Part shown: positions 50,852 through 59,913 of the stretch, one piece after another
Layout: every line of letters begins with the position of its first letter
How positions within the stretch are numbered: position 1 is the stretch's first letter
Source: Kaistia defluvii
Lineage (GTDB): Bacteria; Pseudomonadota; Alphaproteobacteria; Rhizobiales; Kaistiaceae
Length of the DNA stretch: 64,000 nt
Assembly: GCF_026343955.1 (NCBI RefSeq)
Contig: NZ_JAPKNI010000003.1
Location: forward strand, 434,001-498,000
Reading direction: 5' to 3'
Made by a program: the position numbers and the translations under genes
The notes under the pieces: model-generated
The model's input: only the letters and a program-made list of their open reading frames with translations
What the model was told of the DNA's origin: nothing
The model's database searches: none

Positions 50852-51625
50852 CTATTTCGTCATGGCGACGAGATAGGCGTGGCTCCGCGCCGCAAATCCG
50901 GAGGGATCGCTTGGATTGTCGTGCTCGACGGTCATGATGTTGGCGCCATTTTCCCGCGCGGCGGCGAAGAGGCGCGGCCAGTCGAGGATGCCGGCGCCGA
51001 CATCGGTCCATCCGTCATCGATCTCGATGCCCGCCGGCGCCTGGTCCTTCACATGCGCCGAAGTCAGGATGGCGCGATAGCGCCGCAGCCATTCGACCGG
51101 GTCGACACCACCGCGGGCAAGCCAGGCGATGTCCGCCTGCCAGGAAAGCGGTGATCCCTCCGCTCCGGCGAAGAAGCTCTCGAGCGCCCGGCGACCATCG
51201 TCCAGCACCTGAAGTTCCCAGTGGTGGTTGTGGTAGCCAAGGCCGATCGACTGTCCGCTCAGCGTCTCGGCGATACGACCGAGTTCCTCGCCCGCCTTCG
51301 ACCAGCTGGCCGCGGTAGTGCCGCGCTCTTCGGGCGGATAGGCCGGCATATAGAGCTGGCTGATCCCAACCTGCTGCGCCGCGTCGACGATGCGCGGCAG
51401 GTCGGACCGGAGATCGCCGATGCCGATATGGCCCGTCGGGGCGATGAGGCCCCGGCTGTCCAGCGCCGCCCTGAGACCCTTCGGGTCCGCAAGCTGGCTG
51501 CCAATCGTCTCGACGAGACGGAAGCCGGCCGCTGCAGCGGCATCGAGCTGGTTCTCGACCGAGCCGAGCTTGCGCAGCGAATAGAGCTGGATCGACAGAA
51601 TGGGAGTGATGTCCATGGGTTTCAT
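50852..51625 (-). CDS. Sugar phosphate isomerase/epimerase, TIM barrel
   Basis: The 257-residue AP endonuclease 2-type barrel has LSIQLYSLRKLGSVENQLDAAAAAGFRLVETIG, IGLGYHNHHWEL and LSWQADIAWLARGG with metal-binding His and Asp residues, and SAHVKDQAPAG. The family includes inosose dehydratases and keto-sugar epimerases. It is the first gene of the minus-strand operon, 185 bp from the operator group. A Met at residue 4 (51616) is an alternative start. Confidence 0.87.
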   Translation of the reverse strand: MKPMDITPILSIQLYSLRKLGSVENQLDAAAAAGFRLVETIGSQLADPKGLRAALDSRGLIAPTGHIGIGDLRSDLPRIVDAAQQVGISQLYMPAYPPEERGTTAASWSKAGEELGRIAETLSGQSIGLGYHNHHWELQVLDDGRRALESFFAGAEGSPLSWQADIAWLARGGVDPVEWLRRYRAILTSAHVKDQAPAGIEIDDGWTDVGAGILDWPRLFAAARENGANIMTVEHDNPSDPSGFAARSHAYLVAMTK

Positions 51626-51809
51626 GTCCGTGCATGGGGAAGCGATCGGCGCGCCGTCGGCTCGGCAGGCGGAAGCGGGGTTGGTGTTGGAAGGGGCGCA
51701 ACAAGACCCGTCGCGCCGGCATGGCGTGCAGGCGTGTTCATCGTCGTCCTCCGGAGCCCGGGCGGCTCCTCCCCCGAGCTAGCTTTGGCGCCGTGACCGG
51801 AAACGGTCA

Positions 51810-51870
51810 GCGCAATCGAATGCGCAATTGGTAGCATGCAATCGATTGCGCGCAAGACGCAATCGATTGT
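51810..51870. promoter_or_regulatory. Three LacI-type operators with core GCAATCGATTGC
   Basis: Site 1, GCGCAATCGAATGCGC (51810-51825), is 14 of 16 palindromic. Site 2, GCAATCGATTGC (51838-51849), is perfect. Site 3, GCAATCGATTGT (51859-51870), has one mismatch. Centres of sites 2 and 3 are 21 bp apart, two helical turns; sites 1 and 2 are 26 bp apart. The cluster lies between the epimerase operon and the divergent LacI gene, so one repressor may control both. Confidence 0.8.
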
Positions 51871-52017
51871 GCGGGGCAACAAATCGTGTCACAGCCTGCG
51901 GGAGACCTTGGCTGCCGGAGCCTTCCTGGCCAGCTCGGCTTTCATGCTACCTTGCCGATTGGACAATCGCGGCCGGCGCCGCGAAGATTCCGGGGACGAT
52001 GGGAATTGGCTGGCGAC

Positions 52018-53085
52018 ATGTCCAGGAAACCTGGAAAAGGCACCGCTCCGGTGCGGGAGACGTCACGCCTGCGACCGCCGACGATGGCCGATATCGCGCG
52101 GCTTGCCGGCGTGTCGGCGTCGACCGTCAGCCGTTCGCTTGCCGGCCTGCCCCCGATCAGCGAGGAGACACGGATCCGGGTCGAAAATGCTGCACGCCAG
52201 GCCGGCTACAAGATCAACCGGCATGCCCGCTCGCTGCGCCTGCAGCGAAGCGCCATCCTGCTGGTTCTCATCCCCGACCTTGCCAACCAGAACTATTCCG
52301 ACCTGCTGAAGAACCTCGACAAGGCTGCTTTCGAACTCGGCTACGGGCTGATGATCGGCCACACCGGCAACGACCTGGAGCGCCCGGATCGGCTGGCCGA
52401 CGAGCTCTTCACCGGCGGCATAGACGGTATCCTGCTGACGTCGAGCTATTGTCCGAGCCGGATTTCCGAACGTCTGGAACTTGGCGAGCGGCTGCCCGTC
52501 GTCCGGACCCTCAGTCCGACGGAGATTCACAGCGGCATTGCTTCTGTCCAGATCGATGAAACCGCCGCAGCCGCCGATGTGGTTCGACACCTGATTGCCA
52601 ATGGCCACAGACGCATCGCGCATCTGCAAGGCCCCCCGATCGAGCTGGTATCCCGCCTGCGTCGCGAGGGCTGGCGGCGCGCCATGGCCGAGGCCGGTCT
52701 CGTGGCGGAACCGGGATTGCTGCACCCCGGCGGCTTCAAGCTGGAGGATGGCCGCGCCGTTGCCCGCAGCCTGCTCGCCGCAGGACCATTGCCGGACGCC
52801 GTTTTCTGCGCCAATGACGAATCCGCATACGGGCTGATGACGGAACTGAAAAGCGCCGGAATTCGCATTCCGCAGGACATCGCCATCGCCGGTTTCGACG
52901 ACCTCCCCTTCTCGCAGGTCTTTGATCCGCCGTTGACGACGGTCCGCTTGCCGCGTCGCGAGATGGCGGAGGTCTCGATCCTCTATCTCAAGCAGTTGAT
53001 CGAGGAAGACGCCGAAATCGAGCAAAAGCTCGTTTCGCACCAATTGATTGTCCGAGGCAGTTCTGGGCCGCTCGAGCGCCGGTGA
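52018..53085 (+). CDS. LacI-family transcriptional regulator, second
   Basis: The 355-residue protein has the helix-turn-helix TMADIARLAGVSASTVSRSLAGLPPISEETRIRVENAARQ preceded by a 20-residue tail, the hinge KINRHARSLRLQRS, and an effector domain with HRRIAHLQGPP, AVFCANDESAYGLMTEL and IAGFDDLPFSQVFDPPLTT. The Met at 52018 is preferred; a start at 51886 would span the non-coding region. It diverges from a six-gene sugar operon. The GCAATCGATTGC sites fit its likely recognition sequence and autoregulation. Confidence 0.92.
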   Translation: MSRKPGKGTAPVRETSRLRPPTMADIARLAGVSASTVSRSLAGLPPISEETRIRVENAARQAGYKINRHARSLRLQRSAILLVLIPDLANQNYSDLLKNLDKAAFELGYGLMIGHTGNDLERPDRLADELFTGGIDGILLTSSYCPSRISERLELGERLPVVRTLSPTEIHSGIASVQIDETAAAADVVRHLIANGHRRIAHLQGPPIELVSRLRREGWRRAMAEAGLVAEPGLLHPGGFKLEDGRAVARSLLAAGPLPDAVFCANDESAYGLMTELKSAGIRIPQDIAIAGFDDLPFSQVFDPPLTTVRLPRREMAEVSILYLKQLIEEDAEIEQKLVSHQLIVRGSSGPLERR

Positions 53086-53224
53086 GGCCGCCCACCCGGT
53101 TTCGCCGGCCGGGAGATCAGCTCGCTACGCCGTGATCGCGACTCTCGACAATTCCGCGCCGGATCGGATGACGGCAGCGTCTGCGCGGCGCAGACGGTGC
53201 TGCGGACCAAACTCGTCGCCGCGA

Positions 53225-53827
53225 TCAATAGGGCGGCGAGTTGACCCAGACGATGCGCGCCACCACCGTGCCGATATTGCTGTAGCTGTGCGGCAGCGAC
53301 GACTGGAAGAAGAACGAGCTGCCCGCACCGATCACCACCGCATGGCCGTCAACGACCAGCTCGATCGTGCCCTCGACGACATAGCCGACCTCTTCGCCGA
53401 CATGGCGCAGGATGCCGTTGGAGCCGCCGCCCGGCGGCACCACATGCACATTGGCGTTGAGGGTCCGGCCCTCGGCATAGGGGATCATCCGCTCGAAGCT
53501 CGCAAGCGGCGGGCCCGAGCCGCGCCGCTCGAGCGCGAGCACGGGACGTTCGCCGTTCCGATAGACGGTCAACGGCGCCTTGGGCGTGTCGCTGAACAGC
53601 GCCTGCACCGGCGTTCCGAGCGCCTCTGCCAGACGGTGCAGCAGATGCAGCGACGGATCGGCACGGTCGTTTTCGACCTTGGAAAGCATGCTTTCCGAGC
53701 AGCCGAGCTCGAGCGCGAGGTCCTTCAGGCGCAATCCCTTGAGCCGGCGAAGATGGCGCAGCTGCGCGCCGAGCGACGGCGTCTCCGCCGCGTCCTCGAC
53801 ACCCATGACCTTTTCCAATTCACGCAT
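53225..53827 (-). CDS. XRE-family regulator with cupin domain
   Basis: The 200-residue protein has an N-terminal helix-turn-helix (LGAQLRHLRRLKGLRLKDLALELGCSESMLSKVEND, residues 20-55) and a C-terminal cupin (LNANVHVVPPGGGSNGILRHVGEEVGYVVEGTIELVVDG). The family controls polyamine, amino acid or peptide metabolism. The Met at 53827 is chosen; the frame stays open to 54082 but would cross the promoter region of the divergent peptide transporter. It probably represses that transporter through the ATTCAA repeats at 53965-53980. Confidence 0.88.
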   Translation of the reverse strand: MRELEKVMGVEDAAETPSLGAQLRHLRRLKGLRLKDLALELGCSESMLSKVENDRADPSLHLLHRLAEALGTPVQALFSDTPKAPLTVYRNGERPVLALERRGSGPPLASFERMIPYAEGRTLNANVHVVPPGGGSNGILRHVGEEVGYVVEGTIELVVDGHAVVIGAGSSFFFQSSLPHSYSNIGTVVARIVWVNSPPY

Positions 53828-53964
53828 TGACGAGCTTACATTCTTGGCGGCAGTTGAATGCCCTTGTAGCGCAACCGGCGAGCCGAAAACAGCGCCTGAT
53901 TGCCTAGAAAGCTGGCTGGGCATGACCGGTATTTGCGCTTGACCCACGAGATGACTTTCCTGAC

Positions 53965-53980
53965 ATTCAAGTGTATTCAA
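53965..53980. promoter_or_regulatory. ATTCAA direct repeats, candidate XRE-cupin binding site
   Basis: ATTCAA occurs at 53965-53970 and again at 53975-53980, exactly one helical turn apart. An inverted copy TTGAAT lies at 53854-53859, near the regulator start. All three are within the divergent gap between the XRE-cupin gene and the peptide ABC operon. Confidence 0.45.
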
Positions 53981-54075
53981 CTTTTGGTCGACCGTGCCGA
54001 GGGGGCGCGGGAGCCAATCCGCGATTGGCATATCGCCGCGCGGACAGTGTTCGATTGCAGGGAGATCGATCCAAC

Positions 54076-55653
54076 ATGACACACCATCGGCGCTCGACGG
54101 TAAGCCGTCGTTTCATTCTGAAGGCAAGTGTCGCGGCGGCTGCCGTGATGGCGGTCGGCCTGCCGCTCGGCATGGCCCCGGCGTTCGCGGACGAGCCGGT
54201 TCGCGGCGGCGTGCTGAAGCTGGCCTTCTCGGCCGATCCGGCCGGCTTCGATCCGGCGCGCGGTCCGAGCGGCATGTCGCATGTGGTGATCGAGCAGGTC
54301 TATTCGACGCTGATGTCGCTCGATCCCGACGCGAAGCCCTATCCCGACCTCGCGACCGGCTACGAGGTCTCCGACGATGGCAAGACCTACACCTTCAAGC
54401 TGCGCGAGGGGGTCAAGTTCCACAATGGCGACCCCCTCACCGCGGAAGACGTCAAGTTCACCTTCGACCGCCTGCGCGCGCCCGACAGCGGCTATTCCTA
54501 CGCCTCGCAGGTCGAGACGATCGCCTCGATCGACGTCGTCGATCCGTTGACGGTCCGCTTCAACCTGACCAAGCCGACCGGCCCGTTCCTGATCTACATG
54601 GCCTTCCCGGGCTCCTCGATCGTGCCGAAGAAGCTCTCCGAAAGCGGCCATGACCTGAACTCGCAGCCGGTCGGCAGCGGCCCGTTCAAGTTCGTCTCCT
54701 ACACGCCCCGCTCGATGGTCAATTTCGAGCGCAACGCCGACTTCTACGAAGCGGGCAAGCCGTATTTCGACGCGATCGAGATGCATCTCATCGCCGACGT
54801 CACGGCGCTGACCAACGCGCTGATCTCGGGCACGGTGAATTTCTCGAACGAGATCCCGGCCAAGGACTGGGCGACGATTTCGGCGACCCCCGGCCTCACC
54901 GGCCAGTCGCTGGAAGGTTCGCGCTACTACTGGCTGCTGCCGAACAACACCACGCCGCCGCTCGACAATCCCAAGGTCCGCCAGGCCATCGCGCATGCGA
55001 TCGACCGCCAGGCGATCACCGCCGGCACCTTCTTCGGCCAGGCGACGCCGATCCTCGGCGGCGTGATCCCGGCGTGGAACTGGGCCTATGCCGACCTGAA
55101 GGAATTCACGCCCGCCGCCAATCCCGAAAAGGCGAAGGCGCTGCTGGCCGAGGCCGGCTTCCCGGACGGCTTCGAGACCTCGCTCACCATGGCCTCGTCC
55201 TTCCCGGCCATGGTCGCGATGGCGCCGATCATCCAGGCGAACCTCGCCGCCGTCGGCATCAAGGCCACGATCTCGACCATGGAAATCCCGCGCTACTGGG
55301 ACGAGGTCTGGGGTCCGAGCAAGTTCGACATGACGGCGATGTACTGGGTCAGCCCGCTGGCTGATCCCGATGACTTCGTCACCAGCAACTATTCGTGCAA
55401 CACCGGCATCAACGTCCAGAAAAGCTGCTCGGACGCGATGACGAAAATCCTCGACGAGGCGAAGTCCGGCACGACCGTGGAAGCCCGCAAGGCCTCCTAC
55501 AAGCGCCAGCAGGAGCTGTCGCTCGAGGAAATGCCGATCGTGCCGCTGGTCAATGCCTTGATCCTGACCGCGCATACCGACCAGTTGAAGAACTACAAGC
55601 CGATGCGCACCGGCTTCCTCAAGACCATCAAGGACGCCTGGCTGGCGCCCTGA
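54076..55653 (+). CDS. Peptide ABC transporter substrate-binding protein (SBP family 5)
   Basis: The 525-residue family-5 binding protein has a Tat-type signal (VSRRFILKASVAAAAVMAVG). RGGVLKLAFSADPAGFDPA begins the mature part, and YTFKLREGVKFHNGDPLTAEDVKFTFDRL is the family signature. NPKVRQAIAHAIDRQAI and EMPIVPLVN follow. It binds oligopeptides or related compounds. GGGAG lies about 13 bp before the ATG. It leads an operon of transporter, DUF1028 protein and deacylase. Confidence 0.93.
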   Translation: MTHHRRSTVSRRFILKASVAAAAVMAVGLPLGMAPAFADEPVRGGVLKLAFSADPAGFDPARGPSGMSHVVIEQVYSTLMSLDPDAKPYPDLATGYEVSDDGKTYTFKLREGVKFHNGDPLTAEDVKFTFDRLRAPDSGYSYASQVETIASIDVVDPLTVRFNLTKPTGPFLIYMAFPGSSIVPKKLSESGHDLNSQPVGSGPFKFVSYTPRSMVNFERNADFYEAGKPYFDAIEMHLIADVTALTNALISGTVNFSNEIPAKDWATISATPGLTGQSLEGSRYYWLLPNNTTPPLDNPKVRQAIAHAIDRQAITAGTFFGQATPILGGVIPAWNWAYADLKEFTPAANPEKAKALLAEAGFPDGFETSLTMASSFPAMVAMAPIIQANLAAVGIKATISTMEIPRYWDEVWGPSKFDMTAMYWVSPLADPDDFVTSNYSCNTGINVQKSCSDAMTKILDEAKSGTTVEARKASYKRQQELSLEEMPIVPLVNALILTAHTDQLKNYKPMRTGFLKTIKDAWLAP

Positions 55654-55725
55654 TCCTCTGAAGCCCGCCGGTCGGCTCCGATCCGACCGGCGGCCCTCGT
55701 CTCTCTTCTCAGGTCGCCCCCTTCC

Positions 55726-56679
55726 ATGATCAGGCTTGTTCTGACCAGGCTCGCCGGCTTCGTGCTGACCCTGTTCGCGGCATCCGTCGTGCTGTTCGTC
55801 ACGATCAACGTGCTTCCCGGATCCGCCGCGAAGTCCGCGCTGGGCATTCATGCCACCGCGCAGGCGATCCAGCGCTTCGAGGCCCAGCATGGCCTCGACC
55901 GGCCGCTGCTCGTCCAATATGCGGAATGGCTCGGCCGCATCCTTCAGGGGGATTTCGGCACCTCGTTCCAGAACGGCGTCGCCGTCGGTCCGGAGCTTCT
56001 GAAGCGCCTGCCGGTGACGCTGGAGCTTGCGACCTTCGCCTTCATCATTGCCAATCTCATCGCCATCCCGCTCGGCGCCTGGGCGGCGCGGCGGCACCAG
56101 AAGGGCGCCGATCGCTCGATCACCTTCCTCGCGACCATTCTGGGCGCGATCCCGAATTTCTGGCTGGCGACGCTGCTCGTGCTCGTCTTCACGCTGACCC
56201 TGCGCTGGCTGCCGCCCGGCGGCTTCACGCCCTTCACCGCCAACCCGATGATGAACCTCAAGCAGATGATCATGCCGGCCCTGTCGCTCGGCGTCGTCTC
56301 GTCGGCGCTGCTGATCCGCATCATGCGCGCCTCGATGCTCGAAGTGCTGTCGACCGACTATGTCCGCACCGCCGAGGCCAAGGGCGCCAGCAGCCGGACC
56401 ATCGTGTTCCGCCATTCGATGCGCAACGCCTTCATCCCCTATCTGAACGTCGCCGCCGTCGAATTCGGCTTCCTGTTTGGCAGCGTCGTGGTCATCGAGG
56501 ACATCTTCCTGCTGCCGGGCGTCGGTTCCTTCGTGCTGGTCGGCATCATCAACCGCGACTATCCGGTACTGCTCGCCGGCGCGCTCGCCATCACCCTGTT
56601 CGTCCTGACGCTGAACCTGGTGGTCGACCTGATCGCCAGCCTGCTCGACCCGCGTCAGGTCAAGGCGAGGAACGCCTGA
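55726..56679 (+). CDS. Peptide ABC transporter permease (DppB type)
   Basis: The 317-residue permease begins LTRLAGFVLTLFAASVVLFVTINVLPG and contains the EAA loop YVRTAEAKGASSRTIVFRHSMRNAFIPYL. Its N-terminal helix and GLDRPLLVQYAEWLGRILQGDFGTSF match DppB/OppB proteins. The end overlaps the next permease start by one base. Confidence 0.93.
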   Translation: MIRLVLTRLAGFVLTLFAASVVLFVTINVLPGSAAKSALGIHATAQAIQRFEAQHGLDRPLLVQYAEWLGRILQGDFGTSFQNGVAVGPELLKRLPVTLELATFAFIIANLIAIPLGAWAARRHQKGADRSITFLATILGAIPNFWLATLLVLVFTLTLRWLPPGGFTPFTANPMMNLKQMIMPALSLGVVSSALLIRIMRASMLEVLSTDYVRTAEAKGASSRTIVFRHSMRNAFIPYLNVAAVEFGFLFGSVVVIEDIFLLPGVGSFVLVGIINRDYPVLLAGALAITLFVLTLNLVVDLIASLLDPRQVKARNA

Positions 56680-57512
56680 TGGCAACCGCAGCAGGCTTCG
56701 ATTTCCGCCGCTGGCGGCTGGTGCTTCTCGGCGGGCTTCTGGTCGGGATCGTTCTCTTCGCCGCGATCTTCGCGCCCTGGGTCGCCCCCTATTCGCCGTT
56801 CGATCTCGACGTCGCCAAGATGCTGCAGGGGCCGAGCGCCGCCCATTGGCTCGGCACGGACGAGCTTGGCCGCGACGTGCTCTCGCGGGCCATCTACGCC
56901 GCCCGCATCTCGATGCAGGTGGCGCTGCTCGCCGTCACCGTCGGCCTGGTCGGAGGCACGCTGATCGGAATGACGGCCGCCTATTTCGGAGGCCTCGTCG
57001 AGCAGGCGCTGATGCGGGCGATGGACCTGCTGTTCTCCTTCCCGGCCATCCTGCTCGCCGTCGTGCTGATGGCGAGCCTGGGCACCAGCGTGCTCAACGC
57101 GATGATCGCCATCGGCATCGTCTTCATCCCGGGCTTCTCGCGGCTCGCCCGCGCCTCGACGCAGGCCGTGCTGCGCCAGCAATATATCGAGGCGGCGCGC
57201 TCGATCGGCATGAGCGATATCCGCATCATCTTCCGCGAGATCCTCCCGAACATCACGGCGCCGCTGATGGTCGAGGCGGCGGTCGCCTTCGCCTATGCGG
57301 TGCTGCTCGAATCCGCCCTTTCCTTCCTCGGCCTCGGCGCGCAGCCGCCGGATCCCTCCTGGGGCAACATGCTGAGCACCGGCCGCGGCTTCATGGCCCA
57401 GGCGCCGTGGCTCTCGATCGTGCCCGGCATGGCGATGTTCATCTGCGTGCTCGGCTTCAACCTGCTCGGCGACGGCCTGCGCGACGTCACCGATCCGCAT
57501 ATGAGGGAGTGA
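56679..57512 (+). CDS. Peptide ABC transporter permease (DppC type)
   Basis: The 277-residue permease has HWLGTDELGRDVLSRAIYAARISM, the DppC/OppC hallmark, an EAA loop YIEAARSIGMSDIRIIFREILPNI, and LESALSFLGLGAQPPDPSWGNML. It forms a heterodimer with the preceding permease, to which it is translationally coupled (TGATG). Confidence 0.93.
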   Translation: MATAAGFDFRRWRLVLLGGLLVGIVLFAAIFAPWVAPYSPFDLDVAKMLQGPSAAHWLGTDELGRDVLSRAIYAARISMQVALLAVTVGLVGGTLIGMTAAYFGGLVEQALMRAMDLLFSFPAILLAVVLMASLGTSVLNAMIAIGIVFIPGFSRLARASTQAVLRQQYIEAARSIGMSDIRIIFREILPNITAPLMVEAAVAFAYAVLLESALSFLGLGAQPPDPSWGNMLSTGRGFMAQAPWLSIVPGMAMFICVLGFNLLGDGLRDVTDPHMRE

Positions 57513-57517
57513 CCGAG

Positions 57518-58351
57518 ATGGACATCCGCTCCCGCGCCCTGCAAGACGGGCGCCCCACCCTTTCGATCCGCGACCTGACGGTCGATTTTCCGAAGCGCGA
57601 CGGCGCGTTCCGCGCGGTGGACGGCGTCTCGCTCGATGTCTGGCCCGGCGAGATCGTCGGCGTCATCGGTGAATCCGGCTCCGGCAAGACGATGACGGCG
57701 CTCTCGACGCTGCGCATGCTGCCAAAGCGCGCCGTCGTCTCCGGTTCGATCGAGCTCGGCCAGCGCCGCATCCTCGACCTGTCGCCAGCCGACATGCGCA
57801 AGCTCCGCGGCGACCGCCTGTCGTTCATCCCGCAGGACGCCATGCGGGCGCTGAACCCGACCATGCGCATTGGCCGCCAGGTCGGCGAGCCGCTGGTGCT
57901 GCACCGGAACCTGTCCTTCAAGGCAGCCGTTTCCCGCGCGGTGGATCTGCTCAGGGCCGTGCATGTGCGGGAACCGGAACGGCGGGTCGAGGACTATCCG
58001 CACGGCTTTTCCGGCGGCATGCAGCAGCGCGCCATGATCGCCATGGGGCTGGCGCTCGAGCCGGAACTGATCATCGCCGACGAGCCGACCACGGCGCTCG
58101 ACGTGACGGTGCAGGCGCAGGTGCTGAAGCTCCTGAAGGAAATCCGCGACCGCGAGGCGACGTCGATCCTCTTCATCACCCACGATCTCGGCGTCGTCGC
58201 CGAGCTCTGCGACTGGGTCTATGTGATGTATCGCGGCAGGATCGTCGAACAGGGCTCGGTCGAGCGCATCTTCATGGATCCACGGGACGACTACACGAAG
58301 ATGCTGCTGGCCTCGACGCCGACGCTGTTTCCGAGGGAGGCGGCGATATGA
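57518..58351 (+). CDS. Peptide ABC transporter ATPase (DppD type)
   Basis: The 277-residue ATPase has Walker A GESGSGKT, signature FSGGMQQR, Walker B LIIADEPTTALD and switch His in FITHDLGVVAELCD. The N-terminus TLSIRDLTVDFPKRDGAFRAVDGVSL fits the DppD/OppD class. The short C-terminal end lacks the longer oligopeptide motif with cysteines seen in some OppD proteins. It overlaps the second ATPase by ATGA. Confidence 0.93.
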   Translation: MDIRSRALQDGRPTLSIRDLTVDFPKRDGAFRAVDGVSLDVWPGEIVGVIGESGSGKTMTALSTLRMLPKRAVVSGSIELGQRRILDLSPADMRKLRGDRLSFIPQDAMRALNPTMRIGRQVGEPLVLHRNLSFKAAVSRAVDLLRAVHVREPERRVEDYPHGFSGGMQQRAMIAMGLALEPELIIADEPTTALDVTVQAQVLKLLKEIRDREATSILFITHDLGVVAELCDWVYVMYRGRIVEQGSVERIFMDPRDDYTKMLLASTPTLFPREAAI

Positions 58352-59148
58352 GCGACACCGTCATCCAGATCGCCGGCGTGACGAAATCCTTCCTGCGCGG
58401 GGTCAACGCGGTCGACGACGTGACGCTGTCGGTGGCGCGCGGCGAAACACTCGGCATCGTCGGCGAATCGGGCTCCGGCAAGTCGACCCTGCTCCGGATG
58501 ATCCTGCGGCTGATACGTCCGAGCGCCGGCTCCATCACGCTGGACGGGCGCGACGTCTGGGCGGCATCCGGTCGCGATCTCAAGCAGGCGCGCCGCCAGA
58601 TGCAGGCGGTGTTCCAGGACCCCGCCTCCTCGTTCAACCCGCGCCAGAGCATCGGCGCGATCCTCGCCGCGCCGCTCGAGGTCCACGGCATCGGCGACCG
58701 CGCCTCGCGCGCCAGACGGATCGGCGAGACGCTGGAGCGGGTCGGCCTGCCGGCAACGACCGTCTCGCGCTATCCGCATCAGCTTTCCGGCGGCCAGCGC
58801 CAGCGGGTCGCCATCGCGCGCGCCGTCATCATGCGGCCCGCCGTCGTGCTCGCCGATGAGCCGACCTCGGCCCTCGACGTCTCGGTGCAGGCGCAGGTCC
58901 TGAAGCTCTTCCGCGAGATCAAGGACGAGCTGGGCCTGACCTCCGTCTTCGTCAGCCATAATCTGGCGGTGATCCGCGAGGTCAGCGATCGCGTCGCCGT
59001 GATGCGCCATGGCAAGCTGATCGAGATCGGCACGGCCGAGCGCGTCTTCACCGCTCCCGAGAGCGACTATACGAGGGCGCTGATCGACGCCGTCCCCGAC
59101 CCCTTCCGCCGCTTCCGCGCGCCCGTTGAACTGGAATCCGGATCATGA
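58348..59148 (+). CDS. Peptide ABC transporter ATPase (DppF type)
   Basis: The 266-residue ATPase has Walker A GESGSGKST, the Q-loop region MQAVFQDPASSFNPRQSI, signature LSGGQRQR and Walker B VVLADEPTSALD. NPRQSI after the Q-loop is characteristic of DppF/OppF. The stop overlaps the DUF1028 start as ATGA. Confidence 0.93.
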   Translation: MSDTVIQIAGVTKSFLRGVNAVDDVTLSVARGETLGIVGESGSGKSTLLRMILRLIRPSAGSITLDGRDVWAASGRDLKQARRQMQAVFQDPASSFNPRQSIGAILAAPLEVHGIGDRASRARRIGETLERVGLPATTVSRYPHQLSGGQRQRVAIARAVIMRPAVVLADEPTSALDVSVQAQVLKLFREIKDELGLTSVFVSHNLAVIREVSDRVAVMRHGKLIEIGTAERVFTAPESDYTRALIDAVPDPFRRFRAPVELESGS

Positions 59149-59882
59149 TCGAGCTGAACACCTTCTCCGTCTCCGCCCGCTGCCCGCGCACCGGCATGCT
59201 CGGCGTCGCCGTCTCGACGGCGGTGCCGGCGGTCGGCGGCATCTGCATCTTCGCCGATGCCGGCGTCGGCGCCATCGCCACCCAGTCGTGGGTGAACCCC
59301 TATCTCGGCATCGACGGGCTGAAGCTGCTGCGCGAAGGCCTGTCGGCGCCGGAAGCGCTCGCCAAGCTGATCGCCGAGGATCCCGGCCAGGCCGATCGCC
59401 AGGTCGGCATCGTCGACAATCAGGGCCGCACGGCCGCCCATACCGGTAGTTCCTGCGTCGACTGGGCCGGTCATATCGAGGGCGACGGCTTCACCGTGCA
59501 GGGCAACATGCTGGTCGGGGCCGCCACCATCGACGCCATGGCGGAAGCCGCTACCCGCAGCGCCGGTTTCGACCTGCACGAACGGCTGATGCTGGTGCTG
59601 GAGGCGGGCCAGGCCGCCGGCGGCGACAAGCGCGGCAAGCAGTCGGCGGCGCTCAAGGTGTTCAAGAAGGAAGCCTTCGCCTGGCTCGACATCCGCGTCG
59701 ACGAGCACCGCAACCCGGTCGCCGAGCTTCGCCGCGTGTTCGAGGTGGCCAAGCACCAGCTGCTGCCCTTCATCGACGGCATGCCCTCGCGCGAGGACCC
59801 GATCGGCGGCATCCCCGCTCCCGTCACCGCCATGCTGATGACGCCGCCGCCCTATCGACCCGGCGGCAGCGGCGGCGCGTGA
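59145..59882 (+). CDS. DUF1028 family protein (putative Ntn-hydrolase fold)
   Basis: The 245-residue protein starts with FSVSARCPRTGMLGVAVSTAVPAVGG and contains AGVGAIATQSWVNPYLG and GFTVQGNML, the DUF1028 pattern. The family is predicted to have an Ntn-hydrolase fold, and the residue that begins its strand is usually exposed after processing. No enzymatic activity is established that I recall. Its place between peptide ATPases and an ArgE-like deacylase suggests it processes the imported compound. It is coupled to the ATPase gene by a 4-bp overlap. Confidence 0.85.
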   Translation: MIELNTFSVSARCPRTGMLGVAVSTAVPAVGGICIFADAGVGAIATQSWVNPYLGIDGLKLLREGLSAPEALAKLIAEDPGQADRQVGIVDNQGRTAAHTGSSCVDWAGHIEGDGFTVQGNMLVGAATIDAMAEAATRSAGFDLHERLMLVLEAGQAAGGDKRGKQSAALKVFKKEAFAWLDIRVDEHRNPVAELRRVFEVAKHQLLPFIDGMPSREDPIGGIPAPVTAMLMTPPPYRPGGSGGA

Positions 59883-59913
59883 TCATCCGGACGCAGCCTG
59901 AACAGTGAAGAGC

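Noticed and set aside
53977-56685. A 902-codon minus-strand frame opposite the peptide binding protein and permease genes
   Set aside because: It is the reverse shadow of GC-rich genes with clear family motifs; its product is Arg/Asp/Gly-rich without any domain.
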